57,178 nt of DNA, from NCBI GenBank assembly GCA_021648525.1, contig JAKISP010000025.1, positions 1 to 57,178 on the forward strand. Direction: 5' to 3'. Positions within the stretch are counted from its first letter, which is position 1. The number at the start of each line of letters is the position of its first letter. Below the pieces are notes generated by a model that searched no databases, was not told where the DNA came from, and saw nothing but the letters and a program-made list of their open reading frames with translations. The stretch is from Gammaproteobacteria bacterium (GTDB taxonomy: Bacteria; Pseudomonadota; Gammaproteobacteria; SZUA-140). The translations under genes were made by a program, and so were the position numbers. Positions 1-8,383 of this stretch are shown here, piece after piece.

Positions 1-173
1 CGAAATCCAGCGCCAATCTGTATGGTTTAATTGAAACAGCCAAAGCCAACGGGCTAGAGCCTTACGCTTACCTTCGGCATGTTTTTAAAGTACTCCCTCA
101 AGCGGCTAGTGTTGAGGATATCGAAGCGCTACTGCCCTGGAACGTGAACCTGGAATCAGCTGTTATTAAATGA
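1..173 (+). CDS. tnpC: IS66 transposase TnpC, C-terminal end (partial)
   Basis: The reading frame starts at base 3 and is open at the window edge; the stop is TGA at 171-173. The 56 visible residues include SANLYGLIETAKANGLEPY, YLRHVFKVLP and the terminal EALLPWNV, the signature of the small C-terminal domain of IS66 transposases that follows the DDE catalytic domain. The catalytic residues lie outside the window. The end pairs in type with the N-terminal TnpC part at 56593-57178, but whether both come from one element cannot be decided here. Confidence 0.9.
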   Translation, partial: KSSANLYGLIETAKANGLEPYAYLRHVFKVLPQAASVEDIEALLPWNVNLESAVIK

Positions 174-205
174 ATTTTGCTAGATGGGGTTTGTTGAGCG
201 CTTAC
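1..205 (+). mobile_element. 3' end of an IS66-family insertion sequence, with right inverted repeat
   Basis: The window opens inside an IS66-family element. It contains the last 56 codons of the tnpC transposase and, 7 bases after its stop codon, a terminal inverted repeat at 181-205. That repeat is the exact reverse complement, over 25 bases, of the repeat at 55841-55865, which begins the IS66 element at the other end of the window. The repeat ends in GCGCTTAC, i.e. GTAAGCGC read inward, as expected for IS66 ends. The 8 bases outside it (206-213) do not match the 8 bases outside the other repeat (55833-55840), so the two ends do not look like one insertion with a target duplication. Confidence 0.9.
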
Positions 206-513
206 TCTGGATGGGCACTAACTTAAGGGTAATTATCATAGCTTGTTCAGTTACTTAACCCCTTTAGGTGCTTAAGCGCTTAAGGCAGCGCTTAAGGGGT
301 CGGTGGTACATGAGAATATTTCTTATCCACATTTGCTCGCATGCTACCTCGTGGCTTTCCCTGGGAACAAACAGGTCAGCCTCATAAAAAAGTAAAGATT
401 AAAATAGTGAATTAGTTAAAGCCAATAGCTATATACCCGCTAACCATTTAGCTCTAAGCCTATTCACCGTTTTCAGGTATACTGTGCGACCCTTTGATAC
501 CTATGGAGATATT
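206..513. other. AT-rich intergenic stretch with a hairpin
   Basis: No convincing gene. Bases 258-264 (ACCCCTT) and 294-300 (AAGGGGT) can pair around a segment holding the 14-base palindrome CTTAAGCGCTTAAG (271-284). This could be a terminator for read-through from the IS element or a cruciform; there is no clear run of T after it. Confidence 0.4.
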
Positions 514-672
514 ATGACTGAAGAAAAAAACTCTACGAGTGTAGCCCGAGCATTGTTGGCTAAAAAATCTGAAATTGCTAGAAATCGAGATCAACCACGG
601 TTCCCGACTTCTAAAAAGGGATTTCATAATAATGCGAAACATGCTGCGCGCAATTCTAAAGGCCAGCCTTAA
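514..672 (+). CDS. Small basic hypothetical protein (52 aa)
   Basis: ATG at 514 is preceded by a purine-rich GGAGAT at 505-510, an acceptable but closely spaced ribosome-binding site; a GTG at 484 in the same frame is a less likely start. The product, beginning MTEEKNSTSVARALLAKK, is short, hydrophilic and strongly basic in its second half, with no membrane segment or cysteine motif. I do not recognise a family. The coding-like composition and the start context favour a real small gene, but it lies in an accessory region with decayed genes and may be spurious. Confidence 0.4.
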   Translation: MTEEKNSTSVARALLAKKSEIARNRDQPRFPTSKKGFHNNAKHAARNSKGQP

Positions 673-797
673 ACACAAGCGGAAATGCTTAATAATCTAC
701 TCATCTATCGAAATATCATTACGAACGGCATCACGGTGAAACTTATTTCTTTACCGATTAATCTGCCGGGGTAAGTTACAGTGATTGATCTTTGTTC

Positions 798-964
798 GGC
801 GCAATGCGCGTTGAGACTGTGAAAGTATTCAAAAATTTGCAGAATCAGTTAATACCCTAACTACTAAAACTAGAGATCGTTGCTCTCAGAGCTTCTGCAT
901 AAGCCCATTATTTCTAGAGTCAATGAAATTTGAATACTTTCACAGTCTCGTTGGTTATTGCGCC
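798..964. repeat. MITE-like element with long inverted ends
   Basis: Bases 813-833 and 929-949 are perfect 21-base inverted repeats beginning GAGACTGTGAAAG. The symmetry resumes further out after seven mismatched bases (798-805 GGCGCAAT against 957-964 ATTGCGCC), giving imperfect 36-base ends around a 95-base core. There is no coding capacity inside. The right end abuts the decayed ung fragment exactly where its normal start should be, so insertion may have removed its promoter and start codon. No transposase with matching ends is visible in the window. Confidence 0.55.
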
Positions 965-1176
965 CTACAAAATATTTTGTTGTCTATAATCCTACGGAAC
1001 CAGCGGTAGTGCCTTCTCTCTGGAAAGCCCACTTCGAGTATGAGTTCGCGCAGGATTACATGATCAAGCTGCGTGAGTTTCTAGAGGCCGAAAAACAAAA
1101 CGGGCAGGTGATCTACCCGCCGAGTGATCTCTGGTTTAACGCTTTTTTACAGGCACCCTTTGATAAAATCAAAAAG
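958..1176 (+). pseudogene. ung: Uracil-DNA glycosylase N-terminal fragment (ung remnant)
   Basis: About 55 codons match the N-terminal part of family 1 uracil-DNA glycosylase: SLWKAHFEYEF, YMIKLREFLEAEK, G-VIYPP and FNAFLQAPFDKIK, which in intact Ung leads directly into the catalytic VVILGQDPYHG block. Here the match stops at DKIK (1173), and the frame continues into repeat sequence related to the RAYT element at 1202. The catalytic domain is absent from the following kilobase. There is no proper start: the frame opens at a TTG inside the inverted repeat at 929-964. The fragment cannot be a functional repair enzyme. The family call rests on my recognition of the conserved N-terminal pattern. 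Confidence 0.7.
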
Positions 1177-1201
1177 TCAAAGGAATCAAAGTCAAAGGGG
1201 T

Positions 1202-1499
1202 CAAGTCTTTACTTATAGTATTTAATCTTATACCCTTCCCCATGTTATGACCGCTGAGAATAGAATACGGAAATGCCTATTACCAGGTCATGAATCGGGG
1301 CAGAGGGAACCCCAATATCCCCAGATGGATAGCAATGAAATTATCCCGGGGTCACACCGCGCAAACATTATAGAAGACAGGAAAACTATTTGGGGTCAGC
1401 AATTACTGCTCAGTGCCTCAGTCAATTTCGAGGCTAAAATTATTGGCAAGTAAAGTAAATTTTATTGCGGATTATTTAAATACTATAAGTAAAGACTTG
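1202..1499. repeat. RAYT/REP-type element bounded by 24-bp perfect inverted repeats
   Basis: Bases 1202-1225 (starting CAAGTCTTTACTTATAG) and 1476-1499 are exact reverse complements over 24 bases. The left end is preceded by AAAGGGGTCA (1194-1203), a motif that also occurs at 8422-8431 and, as AAAGGAGTCA on the other strand, at 1590-1599. Between the ends lies a remnant of a REP-associated tyrosine transposase. The structure fits a deleted, non-autonomous RAYT-mobilised element inserted into ung. Confidence 0.6.
1251..1373 (+). pseudogene. REP-associated tyrosine transposase (RAYT) N-terminal remnant
   Basis: Translated from 1251 the frame reads PLRIEYGNAYYQVMNRGRG, the characteristic beginning of RAYT/Y1 (IS200-like) transposases, normally preceded by a methionine and one to three residues. 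Here a TGA immediately precedes the proline codon, and an ATG one frame off suggests an indel at the start. After NRGRG the similarity fades, and the frame ends at TAG 1371-1373 after 40 codons, before the catalytic HUH and tyrosine motifs. It is a decayed remnant inside the inverted-repeat element at 1202-1499. Confidence 0.6.
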
Positions 1500-1627
1500 C
1501 CCCCCCAATGACCTTGTTGTGGGTGGTTAGCAGCCTGTGTTGTTTGAGCCTGAGCAATGCGCTTTTTAATACTGGTATGCTTTGTGGTCTGACTCCTTTG
1601 GTTCCTGGGCTGATGAGAGAATTTACA

Positions 1628-4600
1628 TCATAAGCCTATCTGCAAAGTTGTGCTTGCGACACCAATATTATTGTCCTCGTTGCTTTCCTCCTGTTGATTT
1701 CGGTCGTCAATGATAATCCCCAGATAATAAATGCCACTGTCCATATTGGAAGGGATGTTGATCCAGTTCCCCCGATCTTGGGACTCGTTCCCTTCCAAAT
1801 CGTATTTGAATAAATTGCCTACTCGGCGATCCTCAGTGGTGATTGTGGCATCGCGGGAGAGATAAGCGCCCATGCTAAACCGTCGGGCACTAACAGGAGT
1901 GTCGCCCTGGTTACCAATAGTATATTCTACCCAAATACGGGAACCTGTATAAGCCTGACTATCCTGAATGCTTACTGAGTTGATGAATAAATCGATTCCC
2001 TTGGCCTTAATTTCTAAGGCTGTGCTTACCATTAAAACATTGTTGTTTTCGTTGCTCTCAACTATCTGATTTTCAGGATCGATGATAGCTCCCAGGTAGT
2101 AAGTACCATCAGTCAAATTGAGTGGAATGTAAATACCTCTGTAGGGCTCCCATGTGTAAGCCGTCCCCCCATACAATCTCAAGTTAATCCAGGATACACG
2201 GATATCCTCAGTGGTGATTGTGGCATCTCTGGAGAGGTAAATACTCACCTTAGGACGAGCATAAAAATCACCGCCGTTGCGGGCAGTAAGCTTCAGATCA
2301 ATCCTTGCGCCTGCATAAGCTTGACTATCTGGGGTGGATATTTCAGTTACTACTAAATCTGTATCACGGAAATAAAGTTGTGCATCAACACGTTGGGTAT
2401 ATTGCCCGTCGGTAGCGGTAATTTTAAGGTAATAAAGCTTGGTCGGTGTTGCTATATCAGTATTAACAGTAAGAGTAGCAACAGCGGTTCCGTTGGGCTG
2501 TAAAACAACCTGAGCGGGAGACATATTCATCGCAATACTGGCGTGTGGAGCAATAGCGCTAATATCAAGTGTTGATGAAAATCGATCAATAGAGGTGAAT
2601 ACAAGGTCATATGTGGTTGAGTCCCCGGGATCAATCCGTTGTACCGACGGGGAGATCGAAATTTTAAGATCGGGACGCAAAATTTTCAATGTTACAACTA
2701 TATTGTTGTAAAGCTGATCGGCTTCATCTGCGACTAAAATCCGTATAGGATAGGAGTCATCTGTAACATTGGCATCCGCGGTGACAGCAAAGGTTGTAGT
2801 GACCGAGCCACCCACGGGTGGGGTTAGCGAGGTATCTGCAAAAATGGCAGTGATACCAGCACCCAGGGAATCGAAACTAAGGTTCACCTGCTCTGTCGTA
2901 TCACCTAAAGATGTAGCCGTTACAGTATAAGTAGCTATTTCTCCGGCTATCACGGCTTGTGATAATGTGACTTCAGTTGAAATTATATCGGTTGGGTTGA
3001 TTGATGGTGTTCCCGTAGTACTACCAGTGATAGGAGATAGGCGAGTGATTACTGCATCATAGCCTCCATTGTAAGGAAGTACATTTCCATTGTGGTCAAA
3101 CAACTCAGGAGCTCGAGGAGATGGCCTTGTAATACCCGTTAGTGTAATATTTTCAAAGCGGTCAACTGCTACGGAAGTATATCCACGTCCATTATGAGAA
3201 AAAGTCCAGCCATAACTTCCGTCTGCATTAATTTTTGTCACGTAAGACGAGCGGCGATCTTGCAGATCATAACCGTCAGGATCAAAATTGATTGGGTTAT
3301 ATGCATATCCTGATATATAAATATCACCTTGCTGATTAATCCCAATTCCTTTACTTTCCCCTTTCAAGATTCTGCTAATATGACTGATTCCTGCGTTTGC
3401 TGCAATTCCATGGAAAAGTTGAGAAACCCTTTTGCGGTAAGGGTTTAGCTGCAAACCGAAATAGTCACCGCTTCGAACAAGTTTGACTTTAGTTTGTCCT
3501 GAAGATTTTTTAGCTTCTGGAGCCATCCAAAGCACGCCTGGGTATTCTGATTCGCTCATTCGGATAAAACCAGAACGGAAAACGCCGTCGGTATTTACAA
3601 TCTGAGAATTGCCAAGCAAACCTAAATTACTATCGTACACCTGAAAATTTAATGCCCCTTTATATGTAAATGCCAGCATTGGTCCTTCACCTGCAATGGC
3701 CGGTGCTGCAACACTAACGTCTTTTATCCGGGCATAATTATCTTCATATTCTTCAGTCTGCTCGTTATATACGCCAATCGATGACATGGATTTAGCCCAT
3801 TCCAGGCGCTCTATACCGGAAGAGTCTCTAGAGGTTTTTGTTATTACAATGGCAGATCTTCCCTGTTCAAGCTGTACTTTTGCAACACCAGTACCGGGAT
3901 CGAAGTCCAGGTCATAACTGTATTTATTTTTTACATAAGCTACGTAGATATTTTTATCAGAGTCAACAGCAATACTTACAGCAGGCATACGGTAGAATTG
4001 AGGTAAACGCACTGAAGAGATGAGATAGCCATGTGATGAATAGCTTGCGCGGAAGGAAACATAGTTATCCCAATATGATTTAATCAAAAATTCTTGTGCG
4101 TTGAGGTCCGGGTTTATGTCAATATTTCCTTTCTGATTTACCCAGCCAACTATGTGAAAAGAACCATCGGGTTCAACAAATAAATCAGTGACTTCTGTGC
4201 GGCTACTAATCCCCAGGCTTGCTGGTAGAGTTTTAGTCCATAGATAGTTACCATTGGCATCAAGTTTTTGAATGTATAGCCCGCTGCTAGTATTTTGAAT
4301 ATCTTCTCCAGGTGAAGCATCAAAGTCGATTGTTGAAGCTAAACGCGTGTGATATTTTGCATTGAAGTAACCAATCGAAATTGTATTACCTTCAGCGTCA
4401 GCCATAATTTTCACAGGGATTTCGTCGTTTTCTCCGCCAAAAACGCCCATAGAGACAGCTTCAACGACAGCAGGTCGAGGTTCAGGTAGCGCAAACGATT
4501 CCGCATCAGGATCGGTCAATAACCAGTATTGATTTTGGCTTCCTGATGGGTTAGACGCACGTACCAGAATTTGCCCGACTTCATTGATTGAATACGCATC

Positions 4601-5740
4601 AACAATCACCAGACCTGAATCACCGCTTGCGTAATCATTCAAGTCATACATAGTGCCATTTTCATACACAAAGGCATGTTTGGCTCCATCGGAGGTACTT
4701 GCCCATCCAACAATTGTTCCCGCGTTGTTTACTGAGCGAGCAACACTTTGGTTGCCTCCTAAAGTTCCAAGATCTTCTAAGCTACCATTTGGGCTATCCC
4801 ATTTAAAAGCCCGCGTATTGTTACGCCATCCCATTAGGCCAACCACTAAATTTGAGTCATTAACATCAAAGCCTTCACTAACATATGAAGAGTCAGTGAT
4901 GTCGTCTTGAACAACGTTTAATTTCCCATTAAGCCATGTATAGGCTTTTAATGAGCTGGGCTCATTAGATAAATAATCATCAATGTCATTCCAAAGAATT
5001 GCCCCAGTTACAAGATTATTTTCGTTCAATGCATGTGCGCGACTCTCTTGATATTTAATGCCGATATAATCCTGGTCACCGTCAATACTCACCAGGCCGT
5101 GGGCCAACCCATCTTGTGGCCCAGCGCCACCTGGTGTTATTCCTGTACCGACAACATTGGATTGATGATTAATATCTTCTATTTGAGATTGGGAAGGAGT
5201 GTAAGCACTAAGGGGGCGATCTATGATAGGAACATCATATTCTCCTGTGTTACCAGGCCACCAGGCCCTGCTTCGCTCAAAATAATTATCAACCGCTAAT
5301 TTGTTGGTATTAGATGAGCCACCTACGTATCCTAGATTGTTAATCGCTAAGGCACGACTACCACACGCAGACGCATCGGCAACACCATCATCATCATCAT
5401 CTATATCGCGGCATGAATTAAAAAAAGTAATATTTTTAGTAACCCCGTTTTCCCACACGGCAGCCTGGCTACTAGTGGGCCCTTTAATTAGCGGATGTGG
5501 TGAATTGGCAACATCGGTGCGACCGGCAATAAAACCGAAATCGTTTAATGATGGAAACTCCGTTACATAATATCCATAGTATGACGTAATGCCCCATCCG
5601 CCTGAATTATGGTTGTAAGTCATTGTTACTTTAGCGCCTGGCATGGGGTTTTGATCAACGCTATAGTTCGGAACAGCCAGTGATTGGTTAGATGTAAATA
5701 TACATCCAAGCAGTGCTATTAGTTTTACCCTTGTATTCAA
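1628..5740 (-). CDS. Large secreted HAF-repeat / CARDB-domain protein (1370 aa)
   Basis: The start is taken as TTG at 5738-5740: AAAGGA lies seven bases upstream, and this gives a standard signal peptide (MNTRVKLIALLGCIF...SLA, cleavage near residue 21). A TTG at 5785 would add 15 unlikely residues. After an Asp-rich patch (DIDDDDDGVAD, thrombospondin-3-like calcium site) come about six HAF-type repeats (for example ARSVNNAGTIVGWA, EGFDVNDSNLVVG) over roughly residues 100-400. Then follow beta-propeller-like repeats (GDIYISGYAYNP, FHIVGWVNQ) to about 950, two Ig-like segments, and two CARDB adhesion domains at the C terminus sharing SRDATITTED. There is no PEP-CTERM or other sorting tail, so release or outer-membrane secretion is likely. 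Role unknown; a surface or secreted adhesin-like protein is an inference. It stands alone, convergent with the decayed region. Confidence 0.8.
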   Translation of the reverse strand: MNTRVKLIALLGCIFTSNQSLAVPNYSVDQNPMPGAKVTMTYNHNSGGWGITSYYGYYVTEFPSLNDFGFIAGRTDVANSPHPLIKGPTSSQAAVWENGVTKNITFFNSCRDIDDDDDGVADASACGSRALAINNLGYVGGSSNTNKLAVDNYFERSRAWWPGNTGEYDVPIIDRPLSAYTPSQSQIEDINHQSNVVGTGITPGGAGPQDGLAHGLVSIDGDQDYIGIKYQESRAHALNENNLVTGAILWNDIDDYLSNEPSSLKAYTWLNGKLNVVQDDITDSSYVSEGFDVNDSNLVVGLMGWRNNTRAFKWDSPNGSLEDLGTLGGNQSVARSVNNAGTIVGWASTSDGAKHAFVYENGTMYDLNDYASGDSGLVIVDAYSINEVGQILVRASNPSGSQNQYWLLTDPDAESFALPEPRPAVVEAVSMGVFGGENDEIPVKIMADAEGNTISIGYFNAKYHTRLASTIDFDASPGEDIQNTSSGLYIQKLDANGNYLWTKTLPASLGISSRTEVTDLFVEPDGSFHIVGWVNQKGNIDINPDLNAQEFLIKSYWDNYVSFRASYSSHGYLISSVRLPQFYRMPAVSIAVDSDKNIYVAYVKNKYSYDLDFDPGTGVAKVQLEQGRSAIVITKTSRDSSGIERLEWAKSMSSIGVYNEQTEEYEDNYARIKDVSVAAPAIAGEGPMLAFTYKGALNFQVYDSNLGLLGNSQIVNTDGVFRSGFIRMSESEYPGVLWMAPEAKKSSGQTKVKLVRSGDYFGLQLNPYRKRVSQLFHGIAANAGISHISRILKGESKGIGINQQGDIYISGYAYNPINFDPDGYDLQDRRSSYVTKINADGSYGWTFSHNGRGYTSVAVDRFENITLTGITRPSPRAPELFDHNGNVLPYNGGYDAVITRLSPITGSTTGTPSINPTDIISTEVTLSQAVIAGEIATYTVTATSLGDTTEQVNLSFDSLGAGITAIFADTSLTPPVGGSVTTTFAVTADANVTDDSYPIRILVADEADQLYNNIVVTLKILRPDLKISISPSVQRIDPGDSTTYDLVFTSIDRFSSTLDISAIAPHASIAMNMSPAQVVLQPNGTAVATLTVNTDIATPTKLYYLKITATDGQYTQRVDAQLYFRDTDLVVTEISTPDSQAYAGARIDLKLTARNGGDFYARPKVSIYLSRDATITTEDIRVSWINLRLYGGTAYTWEPYRGIYIPLNLTDGTYYLGAIIDPENQIVESNENNNVLMVSTALEIKAKGIDLFINSVSIQDSQAYTGSRIWVEYTIGNQGDTPVSARRFSMGAYLSRDATITTEDRRVGNLFKYDLEGNESQDRGNWINIPSNMDSGIYYLGIIIDDRNQQEESNEDNNIGVASTTLQIGL
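1662..2365 (-). repeat. Tandem CARDB-domain duplication inside the large secreted gene
   Basis: The two C-terminal CARDB modules share near-identical stretches in protein and DNA: DSQAY(A/T)G(A/S)RI, LSRDATITTED and NQ-ESNE-NN occur once in each, about 100 to 120 codons apart. This indicates a recent intragenic duplication. Boundaries are approximate. Confidence 0.6.
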
Positions 5741-6402
5741 AATATATTCCTTTATCGAAGTTGGGGTGTTACATCCATTGTACAAACTTATAATTTTTAC
5801 ATATTACCTTGAAGAACTACTTACTCATCAAACGCAAATCTACGATACTGGTTGAAAACTAAAGGTATAATAGAAAAATTTCAAAATCAATCTTAATTAA
5901 ACCTGCATTTTAATAAAAATTCGATTCTGAACAACCAATCGCGGCAACTGAATGGTCGGTTGATGAGATGATTCGTCGCTGACCTCCGCTCTTCGATACT
6001 GTGAATTAATGGCAATAAACAGCCATCAATTTCCCTCTATCTGTTAGAAAGTACCTTCATTCGATCAGTGTTTACCATGCTGCATAAGTGATGGACACTT
6101 TTGGAATATCATTTCGAATTTCTTTTTTATTATTACGGCTGTCCTTTTTGTGCTGTATTTTATTCTTAGAGGTCTTGCCATAATGGCAGTGCGATCCATT
6201 TAATGTGTTAAGTCAAGATTTGACCGCATGCCGTTTTCTGCAACCAATCTAAAGTAGCAGGGTCGGCATGCAATGAAAGATTAATTGTGCAGGACGGGAG
6301 GCCCGTCATGGTGGTGGTGAAAATCACCGAGTGGTGCGTATAAGGCTCATCCGAAATCGTATCATGCCATTCCGAGATTCGGAGGGGCTCATAGTACAGT
6401 CT
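5741..6402. other. Intergenic region with hairpins, no gene seen
   Basis: This 660-base AT-rich stretch holds no credible open frame. Two compact hairpins lie close together near its right end: GACGGG-AGG-CCCGTC at 6293-6307 and GGTGA-AAA-TCACC at 6316-6328. TCAAGATTTGACC near 6222 recalls the ends of the RAYT-type element at 1202-1499. It may be the remains of a mobile element. Confidence 0.4.
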
Positions 6403-7710
6403 CTAGTCCATAGTTGTTGAGTCATATTTTTTATTCCTTAATAGTAATTCTATGGTATCGCAAGCACAATCGACACCTTGTTCTAAATTAATTTTTTTAC
6501 CAATTATTTGAGCTTGAATTTTATATTTTTTATTAACCAATAATTCTTTGATCACTGGAGTTGCTTCTTTTACAGTGTATTTTTTACGTGGTAAGTATTT
6601 ACCTATACCCAGCTTTTCAATACGTTGTCCATTATCAAATTGATCAAAGCCAAATGGAACAATTAAGAGTGGATGTTGTGCTGCCATGCTGTGAGCTAAT
6701 GTGCCAATTCCACCTTGATGGACAATGAGGCTGGCCTGAGGGAATATTTTTTCGTAAGACACATAGTTAATAAAAAACAAATCATTTCCTGGAGAAATAT
6801 GTTCAATTGAATCATCGTGTTCTCCATATACCAACACAGCACGTTTGTTTAATTTTCGTGAAATATCGGCGCTAATGGAATAAAAATCATCTGCAATATT
6901 AACAGCAGACGAACCAAGGACAAAAACAATTGGTGCTTCACCAGCAGAAATGAATGCTTGTAGATTATCTAGTTTTTCATTAGTAGACATTTCAACCGAA
7001 AAAAGTGGAAACCCTGTTAACGTTGTATTTATAGGCCAATCTACCTGAGGTTCAGCGAAGTATTTTGAAAACATTGCGAGCGTACCATAGGGTGAATATT
7101 GCCCTTCAAAAAGAGGATTTCCATTCGGTGGCGGTATTTGATAATGGGAACATAATTTATTTAGCGGTTTTGTCCATTTTTTTGTCACACCTTTTAGCAC
7201 GGAAAATAACAATCTATATGTAAAAGGACTGAGGCGATGAATTTTTTGTAGCCAGGGTGCAGGTGACATGATTGGAGGGTCATAAACAGAAAGAAAAAAC
7301 ATGGGAGCCAATATTGTTGACAACCAGGGGATATTTTTATCTCGGCAAACAATCGGGGTTACATAAGATAGGGGGTTAGATATTACAATATCATTTTTTT
7401 CAGTTGCTTTAAGAGTATCCAGATATGTGTCTTCAATATTTTCCATCATCTCATTGATCATGAGTTCTCCACCACGCACTGGATCAAATATTCGTTTCAT
7501 AAAATTTCGAATCGCAGTTTGTGTCTCGTATTGATCCAGGCTGCTTCGCAAATGAATAAATTGTATTTTTTCTGATTCTATTTGCACCCTGAAGATAATG
7601 CTGCTGCCAATACTGACTTCATGTCCACGATCTTGTAGATTTTTTGCTAAAGCAATATAGGGATGAAGATCACCATACGAACCAAAACAAGTTATAAGAA
7701 TGTTTGCCAT
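6403..7710 (-). CDS. GT1-family (UDP-glycosyltransferase-like) glycosyltransferase
   Basis: This 435-residue protein has the GT-B layout. The N-terminal acceptor domain begins MANILITCFGSYGDLHPYIALA, where the GSYGDLHP motif corresponds to the GT1/GT28 G-x-x-GD-x-x-P signature. The C-terminal donor domain carries HQGGIGTLAHSMAA and PFGFDQFDNGQRIEKLG, matching the conserved H-x-GG-x-GT...P...DQ...N nucleotide-sugar binding region. Relatives glycosylate lipids, sterols, rhamnolipid precursors or antibiotics; the substrate cannot be told from sequence. It lies 24 bases downstream of a TetR-family gene on the same strand, so it is probably co-transcribed and induced by that regulator's ligand. 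It is more AT-rich than the core genes, consistent with acquisition. Confidence 0.85.
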   Translation of the reverse strand: MANILITCFGSYGDLHPYIALAKNLQDRGHEVSIGSSIIFRVQIESEKIQFIHLRSSLDQYETQTAIRNFMKRIFDPVRGGELMINEMMENIEDTYLDTLKATEKNDIVISNPLSYVTPIVCRDKNIPWLSTILAPMFFLSVYDPPIMSPAPWLQKIHRLSPFTYRLLFSVLKGVTKKWTKPLNKLCSHYQIPPPNGNPLFEGQYSPYGTLAMFSKYFAEPQVDWPINTTLTGFPLFSVEMSTNEKLDNLQAFISAGEAPIVFVLGSSAVNIADDFYSISADISRKLNKRAVLVYGEHDDSIEHISPGNDLFFINYVSYEKIFPQASLIVHQGGIGTLAHSMAAQHPLLIVPFGFDQFDNGQRIEKLGIGKYLPRKKYTVKEATPVIKELLVNKKYKIQAQIIGKKINLEQGVDCACDTIELLLRNKKYDSTTMD

Positions 7711-7734
7711 TTATAGGGCCTTATTGAGTAAGTA

Positions 7735-8334
7735 TTAAATTATTCCTGCTCCATCAATGAAACAATTCACCGCATTTGTTAGTTTTTTATCAAGTGAAAA
7801 TGAATCTGGGTCAACAAACCACATTAAGCAGATAGCGGTGAAGTTAAGCATGATTTGGGTGGCAAGTTCGGTAGCTGTAACATCATTTCGAAGGTTGCGT
7901 TCATGTTGTCCAGCTTCAATAACAGCAGTGAGAAATATCACAAAATCATCAGGGATTTGTGGCTTCGAATTTTTGCCGATTTTCTGAAATTGATAACTAA
8001 AATGGATTCGAGCAAACTCTGTTTCACTCTTAAACCCTTCTGCAGCCGATAGAAACACAGCAAGTAGTCGACTGCGGGTATCCGGAAAGTTTTCCAGCAA
8101 TAATGGAAGTTGGTTTTGATGGAGGTGTATATTGTTTAGCCAGTAAGCACTAACTAATGCTTCTTTCATGGGGAAATGGTGGTAGAGAGTACGCTTAGTT
8201 ACATCCGCAGTACTGGCAATTTCTCCCATTGTAGTGTCATCAAAGCCCTTAGTTCTAAATAATTTCATTGCATATTGCATAAGATGTAGCTGCATATCTG
8301 CTTTTTTTCGTTCTTGTCGAGATTTTTTAGCCAT
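7735..8334 (-). CDS. TetR-family transcriptional regulator
   Basis: About 199 residues from ATG at 8332-8334 (a TTG at 8349 in frame is less likely, since it would sit only about nine bases from the predicted transcript start). The N-terminal helix-turn-helix is canonical: AMKLFRTKGFDDTTMGEIAS followed by ADVTKRTLYHHFPMKEALV. The C-terminal ligand-binding helices are divergent, with no recognised inducer class. It is the first gene of a two-gene operon with the glycosyltransferase, and its promoter contains a perfect palindrome. Autorepression with ligand-induced expression of the glycosyltransferase is the natural inference. Confidence 0.9.
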   Translation of the reverse strand: MAKKSRQERKKADMQLHLMQYAMKLFRTKGFDDTTMGEIASTADVTKRTLYHHFPMKEALVSAYWLNNIHLHQNQLPLLLENFPDTRSRLLAVFLSAAEGFKSETEFARIHFSYQFQKIGKNSKPQIPDDFVIFLTAVIEAGQHERNLRNDVTATELATQIMLNFTAICLMWFVDPDSFSLDKKLTNAVNCFIDGAGII

Positions 8335-8364
8335 ATTTAGTGTAGCCAAGTATGCAATGGATAT

Positions 8365-8383
8365 AAGTATACGATGTATACTT
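8365..8383. promoter_or_regulatory. Palindromic operator, probable TetR-family binding site
   Basis: AAGTATAC-GAT-GTATACTT is a perfect 8+3+8 inverted repeat covering the -10 box and part of the spacer of the promoter for the adjacent TetR gene. Size, symmetry and position are those of a TetR-family autoregulatory operator. Confidence 0.75.

Noticed and set aside
258-300. Possible integron attC-like hairpin near the IS66 end
   Set aside because: Lacks the R and L core boxes and there is no integrase; simple palindromes explain it.
1247-1453. 68-codon plus-strand frame inside the RAYT-type element
   Set aside because: The adjacent frame carries the recognisable RAYT sequence, so this frame is a shifted reading of a decayed gene.
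5741-6402. Group II intron or structured RNA near the glycosyltransferase
   Set aside because: Neither the intron 5' consensus nor a domain V hairpin, and no reverse transcriptase frame, could be found.
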